Below, one piece after another: positions 24,018 to 36,135 of a stretch of 64,000 nt of DNA. How positions within the stretch are numbered: the stretch's first letter is position 1; each line of letters begins with the position of its first letter. The position numbers and the translations under genes are program-made. The DNA is from Saccharina japonica (lineage: Eukaryota; Sar; Phaeophyceae; Laminariales; Laminariaceae), in contig MEHQ01003778.1 of NCBI GenBank assembly GCA_008828725.1, forward strand, positions 29,609 through 93,608. Reading direction: 5' to 3'. Under the pieces are notes generated by a model that ran no database searches, was not told the origin of the DNA, and worked only from the letters and a program-made list of their open reading frames with translations.

Positions 24018-24282
24018 TAGGGCTGGGCACTGACACAGTATGTACTGGCAGTAGTAATCAACTGGCAGTATCAATCTACTGATTGACCCAGGCAGTATAT
24101 TTGCCAGTAACCTTTTTTTCATGTGCGTCCAAGAAACTCGCCATATTATATTACGGAAACCCACCAAATACGTTTCGGAAGGAGAGAGGAGAAAGGAGAG
24201 ACAATATACTGCTGCAATCCAGCATACTGATTGATTTTGACGACAGTATACATCGCTACTGACTAGCCAGTGCCCAGCCCTA
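24018..24282. mobile_element. MITE with TAGGGCTGGGCACTG ends (hAT-like)
   Basis: TAGGGCTGGGCACTG at 24018-24032 and its exact complement at 24268-24282 bound a 265-bp non-coding element with several internal CTGGCAGTA motifs. The termini resemble hAT-type ends. A candidate target duplication (cagaatag/ataaatag) is imperfect. Confidence 0.65.
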
Positions 24283-24433
24283 ATAAATAGGCAATGAACG
24301 GGCAAGTACCGGATGGGAGAAATGAAGACATGTGCGACCACGGCTTGTACAGAATACCGCTGAGCCCCCGAGTTGAGCTGGCAAGTACAAGTGATACTGA
24401 AATTATAAATTTCTCAATTTTGCCAATTTTCAT

Positions 24434-24716
24434 GGTCGCCTCGGCGGTGTAGTGGTTAGCCTCCACAACTACCGAAGCCGAATGTCGTGGTTTCGAGCCC
24501 TGGCGTGTTGTGGGGTTCTTTTGTGTTGACCAAATCGACTGAAGAAAGTTCCTGGCGTGTGTACGCACAATTCGACGCGAGTCGACGAGGAGAGAAACGA
24601 ATACTGACTTATTCCCGCGATGGTAATGAAGAGGGGCACCGTAGTGGGAAGGGGAGAGAAAAGCTAGTTTTGTCACCCTGTATCTGAGTTACGAGATGGG
24701 CGGGAAGAGGAGTACT
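24434..24716 (+). mobile_element. SINE family A, copy 4 (diverged)
   Basis: The head GGTCGCCTCGGCGGTGTAGTGG with A box TAGTGGTTAGCC and B box GGTTTCGAGCCC is the most tRNA-like of the family. The body has TCGACGCGAGTCGACGAGG and ATCTGAGTTACGAG. The A tail is eroded. Confidence 0.7.
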
Positions 24717-25198
24717 TTTAGGCTCGTTGTTAATAATTAATGTTACTTGGCATAATAGGTATGTATGTATGACACGACTGCTGTATTTTTACTGTGACAC
24801 GGCTGCTGCTGCTGCTGTAGTATAGGGTGTATTTCAGGTAAACGCTGAGACCAAGTATAACACACATACGAGTATATACATGCTTGCCGCCAGAACCCTC
24901 TGCCTCTAAACACCCATGGCCCCTGACCCTGTTCCCGATTCCACCTGGACCTGAGCCCTCTAAGCATAATCTGGACACGTTTATGTGCATAGTTAGGCAC
25001 CGACAAGTGTTTCTGGTTGTCACTACCTACCCCTCAGAATGGGCACGATGTTATTATGGCCAATATATCCCGTGATGGCTCGTGGGATGTGGTGTTTTGA
25101 TTCCATTCTATGCTGTACCCGTTTTTGACTCCAACCAGCACGGGTGTACCCGTTTTTGGTTGTTGCACTATATTGAAATATATTAAAGTTAAATAATG

Positions 25199-25467
25199 TG
25201 AGGGGTTGTACCATCGCTGTCGTGCCCCCCTGGACAAGCTGCAGCGACAGGGAATACACCAAGAAAAGAAAACGCAAGCAAACAAAAAAAAACAACCACG
25301 AAAAAATACCGGTCTCGCCATCCACCAAGTCAGGTACTGTAGTACTTCTTCGATATCGCAACAAGGATAATAACTAGTAAGATTTTGTGTAGTCGTCACC
25401 GCCGGTGGGTCGTGATCCCACTCATCTCTGCGTGAGCAGAGTGTTCTAACTGGTAAACTACGACGGC
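25199..25467 (-). mobile_element. SINE with tRNA-like head and LINE-like 3' tail
   Basis: On the minus strand a tRNA-like head (25467-25397) is followed by a short spacer. The tail matches the 3' ends of the two LINE copies: GGTGGATGGCGAG, an interrupted T-rich tract, then GGGGGGCACGACAGCGATG and ACAACCCCTCAC. The LINE copies at 33,388 and 42,092 end at the same place. Sharing a 3' end with a resident LINE is the known arrangement that lets a SINE use the LINE reverse transcriptase; the partnership here is inference. Confidence 0.55.
25397..25467 (-). tRNA. tRNA-like cloverleaf, probably pseudogene or SINE head
   Basis: The minus strand folds into an acceptor stem (GCCGTCG with CGGCGGT), a D stem (GTTT/GAAC), an anticodon stem (CTCTG/CAGAG), a 4-base variable region and a T stem (GTGGG/CCCAC). 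The anticodon loop CTCACG has only 6 bases, the T loop ATCACGA lacks TTC, and the D loop lacks GG, so it is probably not a functional tRNA. The loop is compatible with a CAC (Val) ancestor. Confidence 0.4.
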
Positions 25468-25765
25468 TGGAGTGTGTGACAACTCGGAGTGAGACAACAA
25501 TCCGATGACAAGGGAGACAAGAGGAGTCGAAGACAAGTCGGGGCCTTCCTAAGTCCCGCTCGGAGAATCCGCCAGGCAGAATAGCCGCCGCGGAGGATCC
25601 GTCAGCGGAACGTGGAGGAGAAGGTTCCGTGTCGAGATCTAGACGTGACAATCTCCCGAGTTCCCGAGGAGAGCTTCGAGAAAGTGTTCCTCGAAGATGC
25701 AAGGGGTTTCGACTTATACGAGTAGGCGTGTTGGTTCCGGGGACATGGTATCCACATCACCCCCC

Positions 25766-25803
25766 AGTTTTGGTGGTGATAGAGCTCGCACTCCACCAAA
25801 ACT
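25766..25803. repeat. Perfect 11-bp hairpin
   Basis: AGTTTTGGTGG and CCACCAAAACT flank a 16-base loop. No role is evident. Confidence 0.4.
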
Positions 25804-27808
25804 AGAAAGCAATGGAACCAGAGACAAAGGGTTACAACACGTCTAGTTGACATTGTATACTTCCAGTGGCGATTCGCTTAACGCCTGGAGTTTTTATACA
25901 CTCATTTTGACAAGGCAAGATAAATATCTTTGCCAGACATATAAAAATGTCAGACATGACAGCAGGACGTACCTTCTGCTGTAGTACCGTTGACAAGCGG
26001 ATGTTAAATCCGGACATAGGATCGGACAGTAAAAATAGTTAGCGATGACAAGATAGTAATCCTTTCACAGACGACATGTTCATTACATCTCGCGGACTTT
26101 GTGGCTGGCCAGCTGTGGATTACGACAAAAATAGACATTCACGATCCTGGACAATTTCCGTGCGGGAGCAACGACAGTGAAATATCCCGGGAATAGTAGC
26201 AGTAATATGCTACTAAGACGCACGTTACACGGCTGAGCGTTTGCTCGTCGTGTAGACAACATGGCTGAAGGCTCGACAGGCGTTACAAGGTCATATGTAT
26301 GCTTAAAAGCAGTATGACGACATACCTGACGGAGACAATAAGTTGTACACCAAGTATGAAATACTGTAAAAGACATCTGGCTAATTGACCTGCTTTTGGC
26401 GTCTGATGGGTGTTCGAGACCTGATCAGAATGCAACAGCAGAAAATAGCTTGACTTGAGCAGTAACGACAAAATAGACTGCTCTTGACAGTATGTACTTA
26501 CTTGTGGTTCGCTCTCAACGAAAAAAAATACTGAAGAAAAATAAGTTGGATGTACAAGCGACAAGTTGATTGACATTAATGCAGACGGGCATGGATAAGC
26601 AAGCCCCGGTCATGCAATAAGTATACTTGTGTGCAGTGGATGACAAGACAAAATACCGTGATAAGCCTTGGTAATATACTGCTGCAGTCTTATAAATTCG
26701 TTTTTTCAGTTGCAATACTATTTCTGGTATATGTTCGACCTTTCATTACTCCCCACGTACTGAAAAAGACATTTCTTCGGTTCAAATGCTCTGCCCTCCT
26801 TTAGATAGCGTACGTAGGTGATGGGCGACATTTTTGTCTCAGGAGCTGAATCGGTCTGAAACCTTATCATCACCAAACGCTTACTCGAAAACTACTCCCC
26901 ATACAGTTCCTCTGGTAACCAAAGACGGATTTGACAAATGCCAGCTTCTATGGCTGCTGATACTGATTGAACTCAGCTTTTCGACAAGGACGCGTAGCAC
27001 TAGCAGGCGAACCTACCTCTGTCTGGTTCGACCGTCGGTAGCGTCCTACGCGGCCACAGCAGAGTGCAGACACCAAACAGGAGCTCCGAAACTATAAAAA
27101 AAAACGGTGCTGCTGAGCACTTCTTCGTTTCGTGATGCAAACAAAGTGATTTTTGTTTTGACCAAAGTGCTTCGACTCAGACACGACCTCGACTCAGACA
27201 GGGACGAGATCCACCTGTCATTCCACCGGGGACGCCGGCGTATACATTCAAGATGTGACTATTTTCTAGTTGGATTGCCCCAGGAGTTTGCCCAAATTCC
27301 CGACGGATAGGCCCCCGTACATACAACAGCAGTCGTCTGTGCCTGGATAGCAATGTTTGGTGGTACACCAATGCGAGCTATCCCTCGCGTTACTTTTTGT
27401 TTGTTGTAACACGAGGTGGAAACACGCTTCGCCCATCCATGTTTTATATTCCAGTAGTGCTGCACTTATCGAGGGCCCGCAAACGTGCACTCGAGCGCCG
27501 GAACTGGTCACAGTTGAAACCATGCAACCTTCCGTCGATTACCCAAATACTGCAGGTGTTACATGCACAGTAGTACTAGCATTATTAATAGTACAAATGG
27601 TGGACCAATCTCTGATGCTATGGAGGAATAGGCTGGCGATAACAGGGGAAACGACTGAAATGGAGTATTTGTGTTAAACGAGAGAGCACACCGCGAGGCA
27701 AACGCGCGCTATAAAAAGTATGGGGACAGAGAAAAGGGAGAAGTACACGTAATTTTCTTGGTACAGGTACAGGAACACCTGAATACAGCTCTACGTACGT
27801 AGCCACCA
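25804..27808. other. Intergenic, no gene recognised
   Basis: There are short open frames on both strands, none with a recognised domain or splice context. A second group of GTACAGGTACAGGAACACC motifs lies just left of the MITE at 27,809. Confidence 0.4.
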
Positions 27809-27985
27809 TACAGTACAGGACACCTGATAGGGAAACAGGAAATCTGGTCTAGACTGGATTTGAGGGTGCTTTCCACACTAATTTCGAGATAACGACTCCC
27901 AAATTTCATACTTTACTCTAAATCTCAGGCTGGCTTTCTTGTCAGCCTGTTTCTTATCAGGTGTCCTGGACTCGTCTGGACTGTA
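27809..27985. mobile_element. MITE family D, copy 1
   Basis: It is bounded by CAGTACAGGACACCTGATAG and, at the right, CTTATCAGGTGTCC followed by GGACTGTA. The interior has CTGGATTT, GTGCTTTCCACACTAATTTC and CAGGCTGGCTTTCTT, all shared with the other D copies. Length is 177 bp and both ends abut TA. Confidence 0.7.
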
Positions 27986-28407
27986 TAGTTGCAGCTCTGT
28001 GTGCACCAAACTACCTATTATGCAAATAAATACACGTGCACACCGTCTTGTCGAAGTTGCCTCACATGTCAGTCACTGGTTGTCGATGTAGGCAGGGCCC
28101 AACGGCTTCGCGATGTGCCAGTAGCTGATGTTGACGCTGTCCGGAACGAACCCGCCTTTTCCGTTTTTCTATCAGAAGGGGGGGACTCCACGCACAACGG
28201 GGCTGCCTACGAGCAGTATAACAAATGGACGAATCGAGCGTTGGACGCAATTTTGTGGTTCCTCTGATCGTGCAAGCAATTCATTGCTCTGTTTGGTGGA
28301 CCACACTGAGTGTGTATTGACGGTGTTTGGACGACCCATTTCCAGGAAATTTCTTCGATTCGAGTCTGGGCAGTACTCTACTTAAAGATAGGCCAGGGTC
28401 ACGCAGT

Positions 28408-28540
28408 GTGTGTGTTGTCTTCACGTTAAACCCGTTCTTTCTACTCAACCACATCAGTACACCCAGTGTCTGTCCTGATTCCTAATCCTAGAGAGATACA
28501 AATTCTGTGGTCACAGACTGTGAAACAGAGAAATAATCAA
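28408..28540 (+). repeat. Family B dispersed repeat, copy 2
   Basis: GTGTGTTGTCTTCACGTTAAACC, CACCCAGTGTCTGTCCTGATTC and TGTGGTCACAGACTGTG appear in family order, followed by an A-rich tail (AAATAATCAAAACAAAATAA). Confidence 0.6.
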
Positions 28541-29692
28541 AACAAAATAAACGCAAATAAATGGGTAAAGCAAGTGAGATGCTAACGTACCGGGTACGAG
28601 AACAAAACAACACGAGCCAAACCAAAAAATAAGAAATAAAGACAAGAAAAAAGTGGATTCTGAAATTAAACAGAATACAACTGACGCAGGGAGACAGAAG
28701 CGCCCCTAGAAGAAAGAAGTAGACGTGCCCAAGAGGAACAGGTAACTGCTGTGTTTTGCATTTTGTAGGCAAAAGCCGAACATAGATATTCACATGAATA
28801 TTGTGACCTTGCTAATATTAGTGACCCATTTATTTATAAGTACACGGCGAATTGCACCTTGTAAAGGGCTGCGAGGGCCCCTACGTGATTGGTCAACGCT
28901 CCGTCGTATAGCCGGTGCAGCACACAACGTCACATTGTACTATTTTCCCCAGCGCCCGGGTACCCAGCTGTATCTCCTGGGCGCAGGGGGTCTTTCTAAT
29001 GTGGAAAATGCGAAAATGCCTGTGAAAGCGTCGTTTTGAAGCAGAGAGGGCAGTTGGGTTTTTTACGAACATTTTTCTCCTCTACGTATGTACTCGTAGC
29101 CGATAAACCATAAATATATGTTGATTTTATTTCGCCTAATAATAGTGGGCACACATTTCTGGAGTCGAATCTGATGATGGTTACAAACTACAGGTTCCAG
29201 AATTTGCCACGTTCGTTATGTCTTCGATTAAGAATTCAGAAAGTGTTAAAAGGTGACGGAGATATGGCCACAAACCCGAGCCTGGGATTGCATCGTATTA
29301 TAGTTTTAGTTTCGTTTCGTTACGGAGGTCACACCTTAGAATTGCCAATGAAAGGGCAGGAAACATTAACTAATAATTATTGCTTTTTATTTTTTCCGTT
29401 CATAACTCGTACTGTCGACAAAATTCCACGATAAAATCAAGTTTGTTTTGTTTGTTTCGGCCGAAACCTAAGCGTCAGCGGTGGCCCACACTACAGTTAT
29501 TATACTCTCTAGATATGTTATGATGTAAACTTTCCAGCTGAGGTGCCAAGTGTCTATACACCACACAGCTTCATGGCAAAAGTGGTGCCTGCGGTCGATA
29601 AACTCAGGGATGGTATATATCCATTGAATGTGCCCTGGCCAACACGGGGTGTTTTTTATTGGGTGGTGGGTATTGTTTGTTAACGTTTTCCC
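28541..29692. other. Intergenic, no gene recognised
   Basis: Only short unsupported open frames are present, and no repeat family was recognised. Confidence 0.4.
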
Positions 29693-29815
29693 AGTAGTAG
29701 CGTAGTACTCGTAGCCCTACGGACTAATGCCTCAACAACTGGCGTCGTAGGTAGGACATGTGTTCTAATCTCACGACCACCATAGACATGCGAATTTCCT
29801 CATTTCAAGAATCTG
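29693..29815 (+). repeat. tRNA-like SINE family E, copy 1
   Basis: GTAGCCCTACGGACTAATGCCT, GGCGTCGTAGGTAGGACATG and TTCTAATCTCACGACCACCAT align with 30,190-30,335. The B box is eroded (GTTCTAATCTC). Confidence 0.45.
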
Positions 29816-29964
29816 AAAGACACTTTTCCTCGCGTCCCCAGAGATTGATGGAATATTAATATTGATTAGAACTTCGGACTATTAATAGAGGCTTTTACGG
29901 CCCCACACAAAGACCAAAGACCCCGCGGTTCTGAAGGGCGGGGGGTGGTTAAAGGTTCACTGCA

Positions 29965-30155
29965 CAATTAGATGTGAGTCGACGAAGTAAGAAAGGGCCG
30001 AACGAAGTCTTCTGGCGATAAAAATGCAAGGCACGAACCGTGGTGGGGGAGGAGGGAGAGGAGCCTATTTTGTGCCCCCGGATCTGAGTTACGACTAGGA
30101 AGGAGAGAGAAGAGAAGGGCAAATATAATATTTGTAAAAGGGATGAAAAAAACAA
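29965..30155 (+). mobile_element. SINE family A, copy 5 (5' truncated)
   Basis: It begins within the body at GAGTCGACGAAG, contains GCGATAAAAATGCAAGGC and CCCCGGATCTGAGTTACGAC, and ends A-rich. The tRNA-like head is missing, as in a truncated retroposition. Confidence 0.75.
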
Positions 30156-30189
30156 ATAACAAATGGGTGGGTGGTACTTGGGTGATAGG

Positions 30190-30335
30190 TTAACCTTGTG
30201 CCAGTAGCCCAACGGACTAAGAATGCCTTAACGAATAGCGTCGTCGGCAGGGCATGGATTGTACTGCATGCAGTAGTGGTCGTGAGTTCGAATATCACGA
30301 TCACACCATGAAAACGCTTTTTAAATATAAATGCA
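30190..30335 (+). repeat. tRNA-like SINE family E, copy 2
   Basis: GTAGCCCAACGGACTAAG resembles an A box region, and GTGAGTTCGAATATCACG is a strong B box with a T-arm-like stem. It aligns with 29,693-29,815. Confidence 0.5.
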
Positions 30336-30457
30336 GTTCCTCCAAGGGCGTCCGGGGATTTGGATATCATACACCTAACCCTCCCCCCCCCGAAGGGTCG
30401 AAAACTAATTTCTTGACAAATATTTCTGTTTTGGTTTGTATCCAGGGTATATCGGTG

Positions 30458-30636
30458 TACAGTTCAGGACACCTGATAAGAAACAGGCGAATAAGAAAGC
30501 CAGGCTGAGATTCAGAGGAAAATATTAAATTCGGGAGTCTCTATCTTAAAATTAGTGTAGAAAGCACCCTCTCTCGAGTAAGAAATCCAGCCTGGACCAG
30601 ATTTCCTGTTCCTGGTAGGGTGTCCTGTACTCTGTA
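30458..30636. mobile_element. MITE family D, copy 2
   Basis: The ends TACAGTTCAGGACACCTGATAAG... and ...GGGTGTCCTGTACTCTGTA are inverted repeats. The interior matches copy 1 in the opposite orientation (AAGAAAGCCAGGCTGAGATT). Length is 179 bp. Confidence 0.75.
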
Positions 30637-31294
30637 TGTGATTTGTGTGCCAGTATAATACCGGAGAGGCGCAAACCCTCACATCGAGTCAAACAACGTG
30701 ACATGACACCACATCCCTCGTGCGACATATTGTACCTGTAGTATGGTTGTCCTGCTTTGCTGCTTAATCGAGGCTTGTGGTGGTACACTGCATGGTCGTC
30801 AGCATACCATACTGGCCTGTTTTTACCCGTACTTCAGCGTATAGTATTTTACCTTAGACAAGGCATTCCACTATGCACTATTTGAGTGTCGAGCACTAAT
30901 CGTGATCTCTCCGACAGTGGCGTACAGGACATGTACATAAGCAGGTGGGAAGGTAAGGTGTCTTTGACACCAGGCGCGGTCAGCGGTTCGTTTCGCTGAT
31001 GAATGATCGTTGCAAGGGTATACACAGGTGTCGAAGATACCTGGGATCTATTGATTAATCTGCTTGCCGATCCCACGGCTCTCTTCGGGGCCTTCTGGTC
31101 CACCTTCGAGCGAGCTCATAGCTCCTTTACACCGGTCACTACTGCTGCTGCAGTCGCTGTCACTGCGTAGCTGCGGCCTGCTATAGGTTGCAACACCGCC
31201 CAGTTATTGTAGTACCCTGGAAGTACTGTAGTACTCTGGAAGGCCTTGTATCCAGCAGGGCATTCATCCCACGGTAAGGGCGCAGCAGAATTTT

Positions 31295-31500
31295 CTGAGC
31301 TCCTCACATGAGGAGCTCAATATCTCACCCGGAACATGACTTCGGAAACATTCGTTCGCGCAACCCGACCAAAACTTTCAATGCGGTAGTCCAAAAACAA
31401 ACATACCAGTAAAATATTAATAGTATCCGGTGGTTGCTCACGTGAGGAGCTCGACCGGGCAGAAAATATGGAGCCAAAAAGTGGTACCCCTACAGCGGGA
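31295..31500. mobile_element. MITE family C, degenerate copy
   Basis: CTGAGCTCCTCACATGAGGAG and CTCACCCGGAACATGACTT at the left and CAAAAAGTGGTACCCCTAC at the right correspond to the copy at 54,268. The terminal repeats are eroded. Confidence 0.45.
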
Positions 31501-31660
31501 TTGCTCATGGGGGGGGGGAGGCTCTCTACCGTCCCCTGTATTCAGCTTTACAAGCAGTGGGGGGGGGCGGCTCTCTACTGTCCCCTGTGTTCAGTTTTAT
31601 ATAGGTATTGTTCAGGCGTAGAGGGAGGGGATGGTGTCAGGTACCCCCCCCCCCCTGTCG
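31500..31660 (+). repeat. G-rich tandem duplication
   Basis: Two units of about 57 bp share GGGGGGGG, GGCTCTCTACxGTCCCCTGT and TTCAGxTTTA, and a run of C follows near 31,645. Confidence 0.5.
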
Positions 31661-32013
31661 GGAGGGTCGAAGTTGAATAATTCGACGTGGTGTGTCGAAA
31701 ATAATTTTCGACCGCCCTTGGTTCCTCATGTAATAATCTGATGGACACTCTCCCTTGGGCCCCAAGCGTTTTTGCAGGCACTACCTCAGTCCAATTGCAC
31801 ACATACACACATGGCTATGCTGTGCCTGGAGTACGCGATGAGTCATTTGTACCAGTAGATTTTATGTCGACGGCAGAGGCCCTGCCGCTGTGATAGTATT
31901 GACTACACATTGCACCGAATATCTAGTCTTGAACATCCAACCGAAACTCACACCTATTCTTCATCTTTTGTGAAAAGTTAACGAGTGGAATCACCACTTC
32001 AACAATCGCCTTC

Positions 32014-32123
32014 CGGGTACCCGCAAACAATACCCGGGTATTTGGTCAGCGGGTACCCGTCAACCCGCCCGCGGGTACCCACTGACAGCGCCAATACCCC
32101 CCGGATACCCGTTAACCGGGTCT
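32014..32123. repeat. GGGTACCCG repeat cluster
   Basis: At least four CGGGTACCC or ACCCGGGTA motifs occur within 110 bases, several of them palindromic. Confidence 0.5.
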
Positions 32124-33387
32124 AGTAGTGAGTGCCCGGCGAGGTGCAGCTCTATTAAGCCTGATCTCAAAAACATAGATAGGCCATTCCTGTCGCGAGG
32201 GGAAGGTGGAGTGTTTACCGCGCCATACTTCGCAACCAATTTACAGTGCAACCCAACACGAGATAGATGTATTTACCGGTCTCAGGCGCACGTCATCCTT
32301 ATTCATCACACGAGGTAAGTCTCATCACCGGAACCTCGGTAGGAGCTGCGAAGATCTCCAGGCGCTAGCGCGAGAAACCATAATGTCATGCACGAGGCTC
32401 GGTTCGCGTCGCGGAGAGGGTGGGGATCCCTTGGGGTTGTACGTAGAAGAGCAAACATATTATGGTGTTGTATACAAAGATGTCAATTCACATTTTATCG
32501 ATCTCAGGAGCACGGAGATTACTAAGAACATACTACAGATAATAGACTAAAGACCGATCAGATGTGCGTATATGACATGCATTCATGTTACATTCATACC
32601 CAATATTGCTGTGGTGCCACAACGCATTAAGCCTCCTATGCGGCAAGAGAAAGATCATATAGACATTTTCTTATTCTGCAAATAAATGCCACCAATTAGC
32701 TCCCTAGTCATATGTTTACCATATTGAGTTGAATACCCTCCAGAGCAGGTGCACACACGACCTATTACAATCTCGTAGTATTGGAAACTCCAATGCTTAG
32801 TATGATGGTATATCTCTCTATGCTCGCAAAATGCCGGTTGTGCAGCTATACATCATGACCTCTCCAATATGAAAGTCTGTATGTAGGTGCCTCTCCGAGG
32901 TGGTGCTGTTCAAATGCCGGCTATCGAGCAACTACGTCATGATGGTTGCGCACCAAAGCGCCCGCTGCTACCGCCCGTTACTGCTGCTATTGCTGCAGGT
33001 AGCCCCCACGCCCGCAGCCACATTACTTATGCATGCGCTATCGCAGCAGTTGTTCATTGTGTGCTGCTGATGCACAGCATCAGCTTTGGCTGATGACCTG
33101 TATGGCGATGTCTGGGACAAAGCACAGTTGGCGGCGAAGGGCTGCTGCTGATCAAATGCCAGCGATGCTCTGCCGTGCGTTGTCGTCGTAGCTGACAAAC
33201 TGAAGTACGGACTATAGACTATTAATAGTTGTAGTCGTGCTGCTGCCAGCAGAACGTGAAGAGCTAAAAGCTATTTCGAAGCTGTCAACCGAAAGTTGGG
33301 CCCTTTGTCACGAAGAAGAGCTGTCTTACGGTCCACTCGTAACGACCGACCCTGGTTTACGTAAATGTATAGTTGTTTATATATTGC
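32124..33387. other. Intergenic, no gene recognised
   Basis: There is a short GCTGCT-rich stretch near 32,960-33,080. Nothing else was recognised. Confidence 0.4.
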
Positions 33388-34985
33388 GAGGGGTTGTAGC
33401 ATCGCTGTTGTCGTGCGCCCCCCTCTTGGAGGAGTTGCGACGGGCAATACAGAACACCAATCAAAGGAGCTAGAAGAAAAAAAGGAAGAACCAATGAGGA
33501 AAACACCAAAACACCGATACAAGCAGGCTCGCCATCCACCAAACCAGGCAGTGCTTCATCGTACCACAGGGATGAGAACCAGACGGTATGAATTAAAAAC
33601 AAAAGCCAAAAGCCAAAAGCAACAGCGCCGTATTCGAAGCAGTCAGTCGCAGAGGTGTATGGTACGGGTAGTCTAGACGGATTCTACTCACTAGTTGGAA
33701 AACTGGTACCATGGCACCCTATCGGCTATCTCTTTCCTGGCATAGCCAACCGCGGGCGCCTTACGATTATTGCCGTTGCCCTCCTCCCTACATCATTGCT
33801 TCGTGCACCGCCCACAACGGATGCGTGGCGCTGCCTGCTCAGGCCCGCCTCAACCTTGTGCCACCTGACCATGAACCGTGTAGCTGTTTCAAGAACCTGC
33901 CTGTACCCCTTGCCGGCTTCCTTTGCTTCAACGGTCCACACCGCGTTATCTACTCCAAACACCAACGCGCAATGTACGGTGGACCCCTCGGTGGCTCGAA
34001 CCCCCTTTGGGTCATCAAGGAATTTCCGGCAAGGGTCTGACTGTCCACCCGGTCTCTGGCCCTCCCCACCGGTCATGATCGCGAACATCCGCCGAATGTG
34101 TAGTCGCCCGTTCCTTGTTGTGCTGCCGTGGCACGGCCTCCGCAAAGAACAGCCGCCGTTTACGGGTGGTCGTGTTCGATGCTCTCGCATCATGTCTGCT
34201 TGATTGAGGGCCTCCGCGTACAAGGAGTTCCTGTAGTCGCCACGCTGTCGGCGCTGGGAGCCAATGAAAGGCAGGAGAACTTGGTGGTGTACCGATTGGA
34301 GCATGGCAAAGTGTTGTGCACTGAGAGTCCACGTCACACATCCGTACAGCAGGGTCTCAATCAACTCAGCCTTCAACATGGACGTGGACTTTCAGACTGA
34401 GCGGGGCCGTCTTCATACCGTACAACTCCGGTCCGAACCGTTTTGAAGCATGCCCGTATGTGCCGAATCTGCCGTTCGATTCCGAGCGAGATCAGCGTCT
34501 TGGTGGATAAGGCCGCCTATGTGTATACAGGAACTGGATCGCCTGTCTATACTTCTGACCAGCTTCTTCGATATCGAGCGGCGGAGAAGGGAATGTCTGG
34601 TATCGTGTTGGTTGAAGCATCATATCCCTCTTCTATTCCGAGACCATTAGGCCTGATGCTTCGAAGACAGTCACGATGACTGCCGTCATTTTAGCAGGTC
34701 CCTCCGCTGACTTCGAGACAACTCCTGCGTCATCGGCGTACTGCATGCCCCACACTTCCCTTAGCCCGCGTGCCAATGACACCTCCTTTTGGACCACCAC
34801 ATCCTCATCGACATGCACCAAGCCCCTTAACACATCGTATGTATATCGTCGTGTATACTGGAGCGCACGAGAACAACGTGTATCACAACCGCTAGGAGAA
34901 CGTTGGACAGCAACGGCAACAGGACGCAGCTTTGTTGCAGCCACTGCCATGAAGCCATTCTGAGTGTTGACCACCATCTGTGCGC
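33388..34985 (-). mobile_element. 5'-truncated LINE (non-LTR retrotransposon), copy 1, broken
   Basis: The minus strand encodes the C-terminal part of a non-LTR reverse transcriptase in pieces. The catalytic box GMQYADDAGVVSKS lies at about 34,750, and ETLLYGCVTWTL with LQSVHHQVLLPFIGSQRRQR lies at about 34,250-34,360. The frame is shifted several times relative to the copy at 42,092, so no intact protein can be made. The 3' UTR ends in GGCACGAC...ACAACCCCTC. The element starts inside the reverse transcriptase, as usual for incomplete target-primed reverse transcription. Confidence 0.8.
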
Positions 34986-35023
34986 ACGCAAGCGCGCATG
35001 CCGTTGTGGAACTAACGGATATT

Positions 35024-35352
35024 TATAAGCATCTTCGCCCTTCGTTTATCTCCCTTTCCTAGTCGTAACTCAGATCCGCGGTCATAAAGTAGGCTCTTCT
35101 CCTCCTCCCTCACTACGGTTAGTGCCTTGGTGTTTTTATCGCGAGAAAAACTCAGCCCTTTTTTCCCTCGTAGACTCGCATCGAATCGCGCCTGCCGACG
35201 CTGCTAAGCGCTCTCAGCAGCTCATCATTCTGTTTTTTATACTATTTTACAAAAAATCTAACAAGTTCGACCCACGTGAGATTCGAACTTCGGAAACCAA
35301 CTCGTACAAAAGTAGTAGCTTTCGAGGGTACCACTTGACCATCGGGGTATCC
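35024..35352 (-). mobile_element. SINE family A, copy 6
   Basis: This minus-strand copy has a head ending at ACCATCGGGGTATCC, a B box GAAGTTCGAATCTC near 35,285, and the body CGGATCTGAGTTACGAC. It lies next to the 5' end of the LINE at 33,388-34,985. Confidence 0.75.
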
Positions 35353-35763
35353 CGGGATATGTAAAGCCTTACCAGTTCATCATAACTATTTACGAAGACC
35401 TCTTCTCGAAGATGAATGGTTGATATTTCAGAAAGTCGTTTTATGTTGTCTGTCACATCTCCTCCGGGGGGGCACGGCACTTTATTTGTCTCTTCATATT
35501 TTCGCTCAGTACAGCCTTCCACATGTAGAAGGAGAAAGTTCTGGAAATGTTCTCTACAGAAAGGCGGGGAACCAAACTGGACTTTGCTTGTTTTCCTGAT
35601 CCCACCCGGATCTGATCCCATTTGGCACCCTGCTCCCACCCACAAGGTGCAAACATATTATTAGTCCCCCGCAAGAGCCGCCGTAGGCCGTGAGCGAGAA
35701 GAGCGAACCGTAAACGGTCAAAATTCATCAAATGGGTAAAACTCGCCGATTGAAAGAAAAGCC

Positions 35764-35850
35764 GTAACCACCCTGGAATCGAACCAGCACCATAAATACG
35801 GAGCTGGGCACCATAGGCCACCTCCCTGTTTGGTTTGTAGCTAGATATAG
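35764..35850 (-). repeat. tRNA-like sequence with perfect B box
   Basis: On the minus strand GGTTCGATTCC matches the pol III B box and CTGG/CCAG forms a T-arm. The acceptor stem cannot be closed, so this is a SINE head or relic. Confidence 0.3.
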
Positions 35851-35924
35851 TCGCATTACGTGTGCGTATACGGATAATTAGGGCCAAGCAATATTCCCAG
35901 AAATATTCCTCTACAATGTGGAGT

Positions 35925-36135
35925 ACCCAGATTGTTAACATGTGTGGGTCGTGCCTGTCGTACATGGCACTGCATTGTCGATTACGACGTATAATAGGAT
36001 ATCTGTGTCGTGGTTTTGTGGCCACATAACTTCAACTGAACTGCTATCTCTTTAGCACGACGAATCGGAACGAACGCTGGGTGTGCTGTATGTGGAGGTA
36101 GAAAAAAGGTTTAATGTGAAGAACACGCACACCAC
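35925..36135 (-). repeat. Family B dispersed repeat, copy 3
   Basis: GCCTGTCGTACATGGCACTGC, TCTGTGTCGTGGTTTTGTGG, AACGCTGGGTGTGCTG and TTTAATGTGAAGAACACGC read as the complement of the copy at 41,232. Confidence 0.65.

Noticed and set aside
24434..24505. Candidate tRNA gene with good A and B boxes
   Set aside because: It is the head of a SINE family A copy, followed by the family body; the acceptor stem does not close.
25034..25702. 222-codon minus-strand open frame
   Set aside because: It runs through the tRNA-like head and LINE-like 3' tail of the SINE at 25,199-25,467 and has no recognised domain.
33655..34203. Long plus-strand open frame of 182 codons
   Set aside because: It is antisense to the degenerate LINE reverse transcriptase on the minus strand, which has recognisable motifs.
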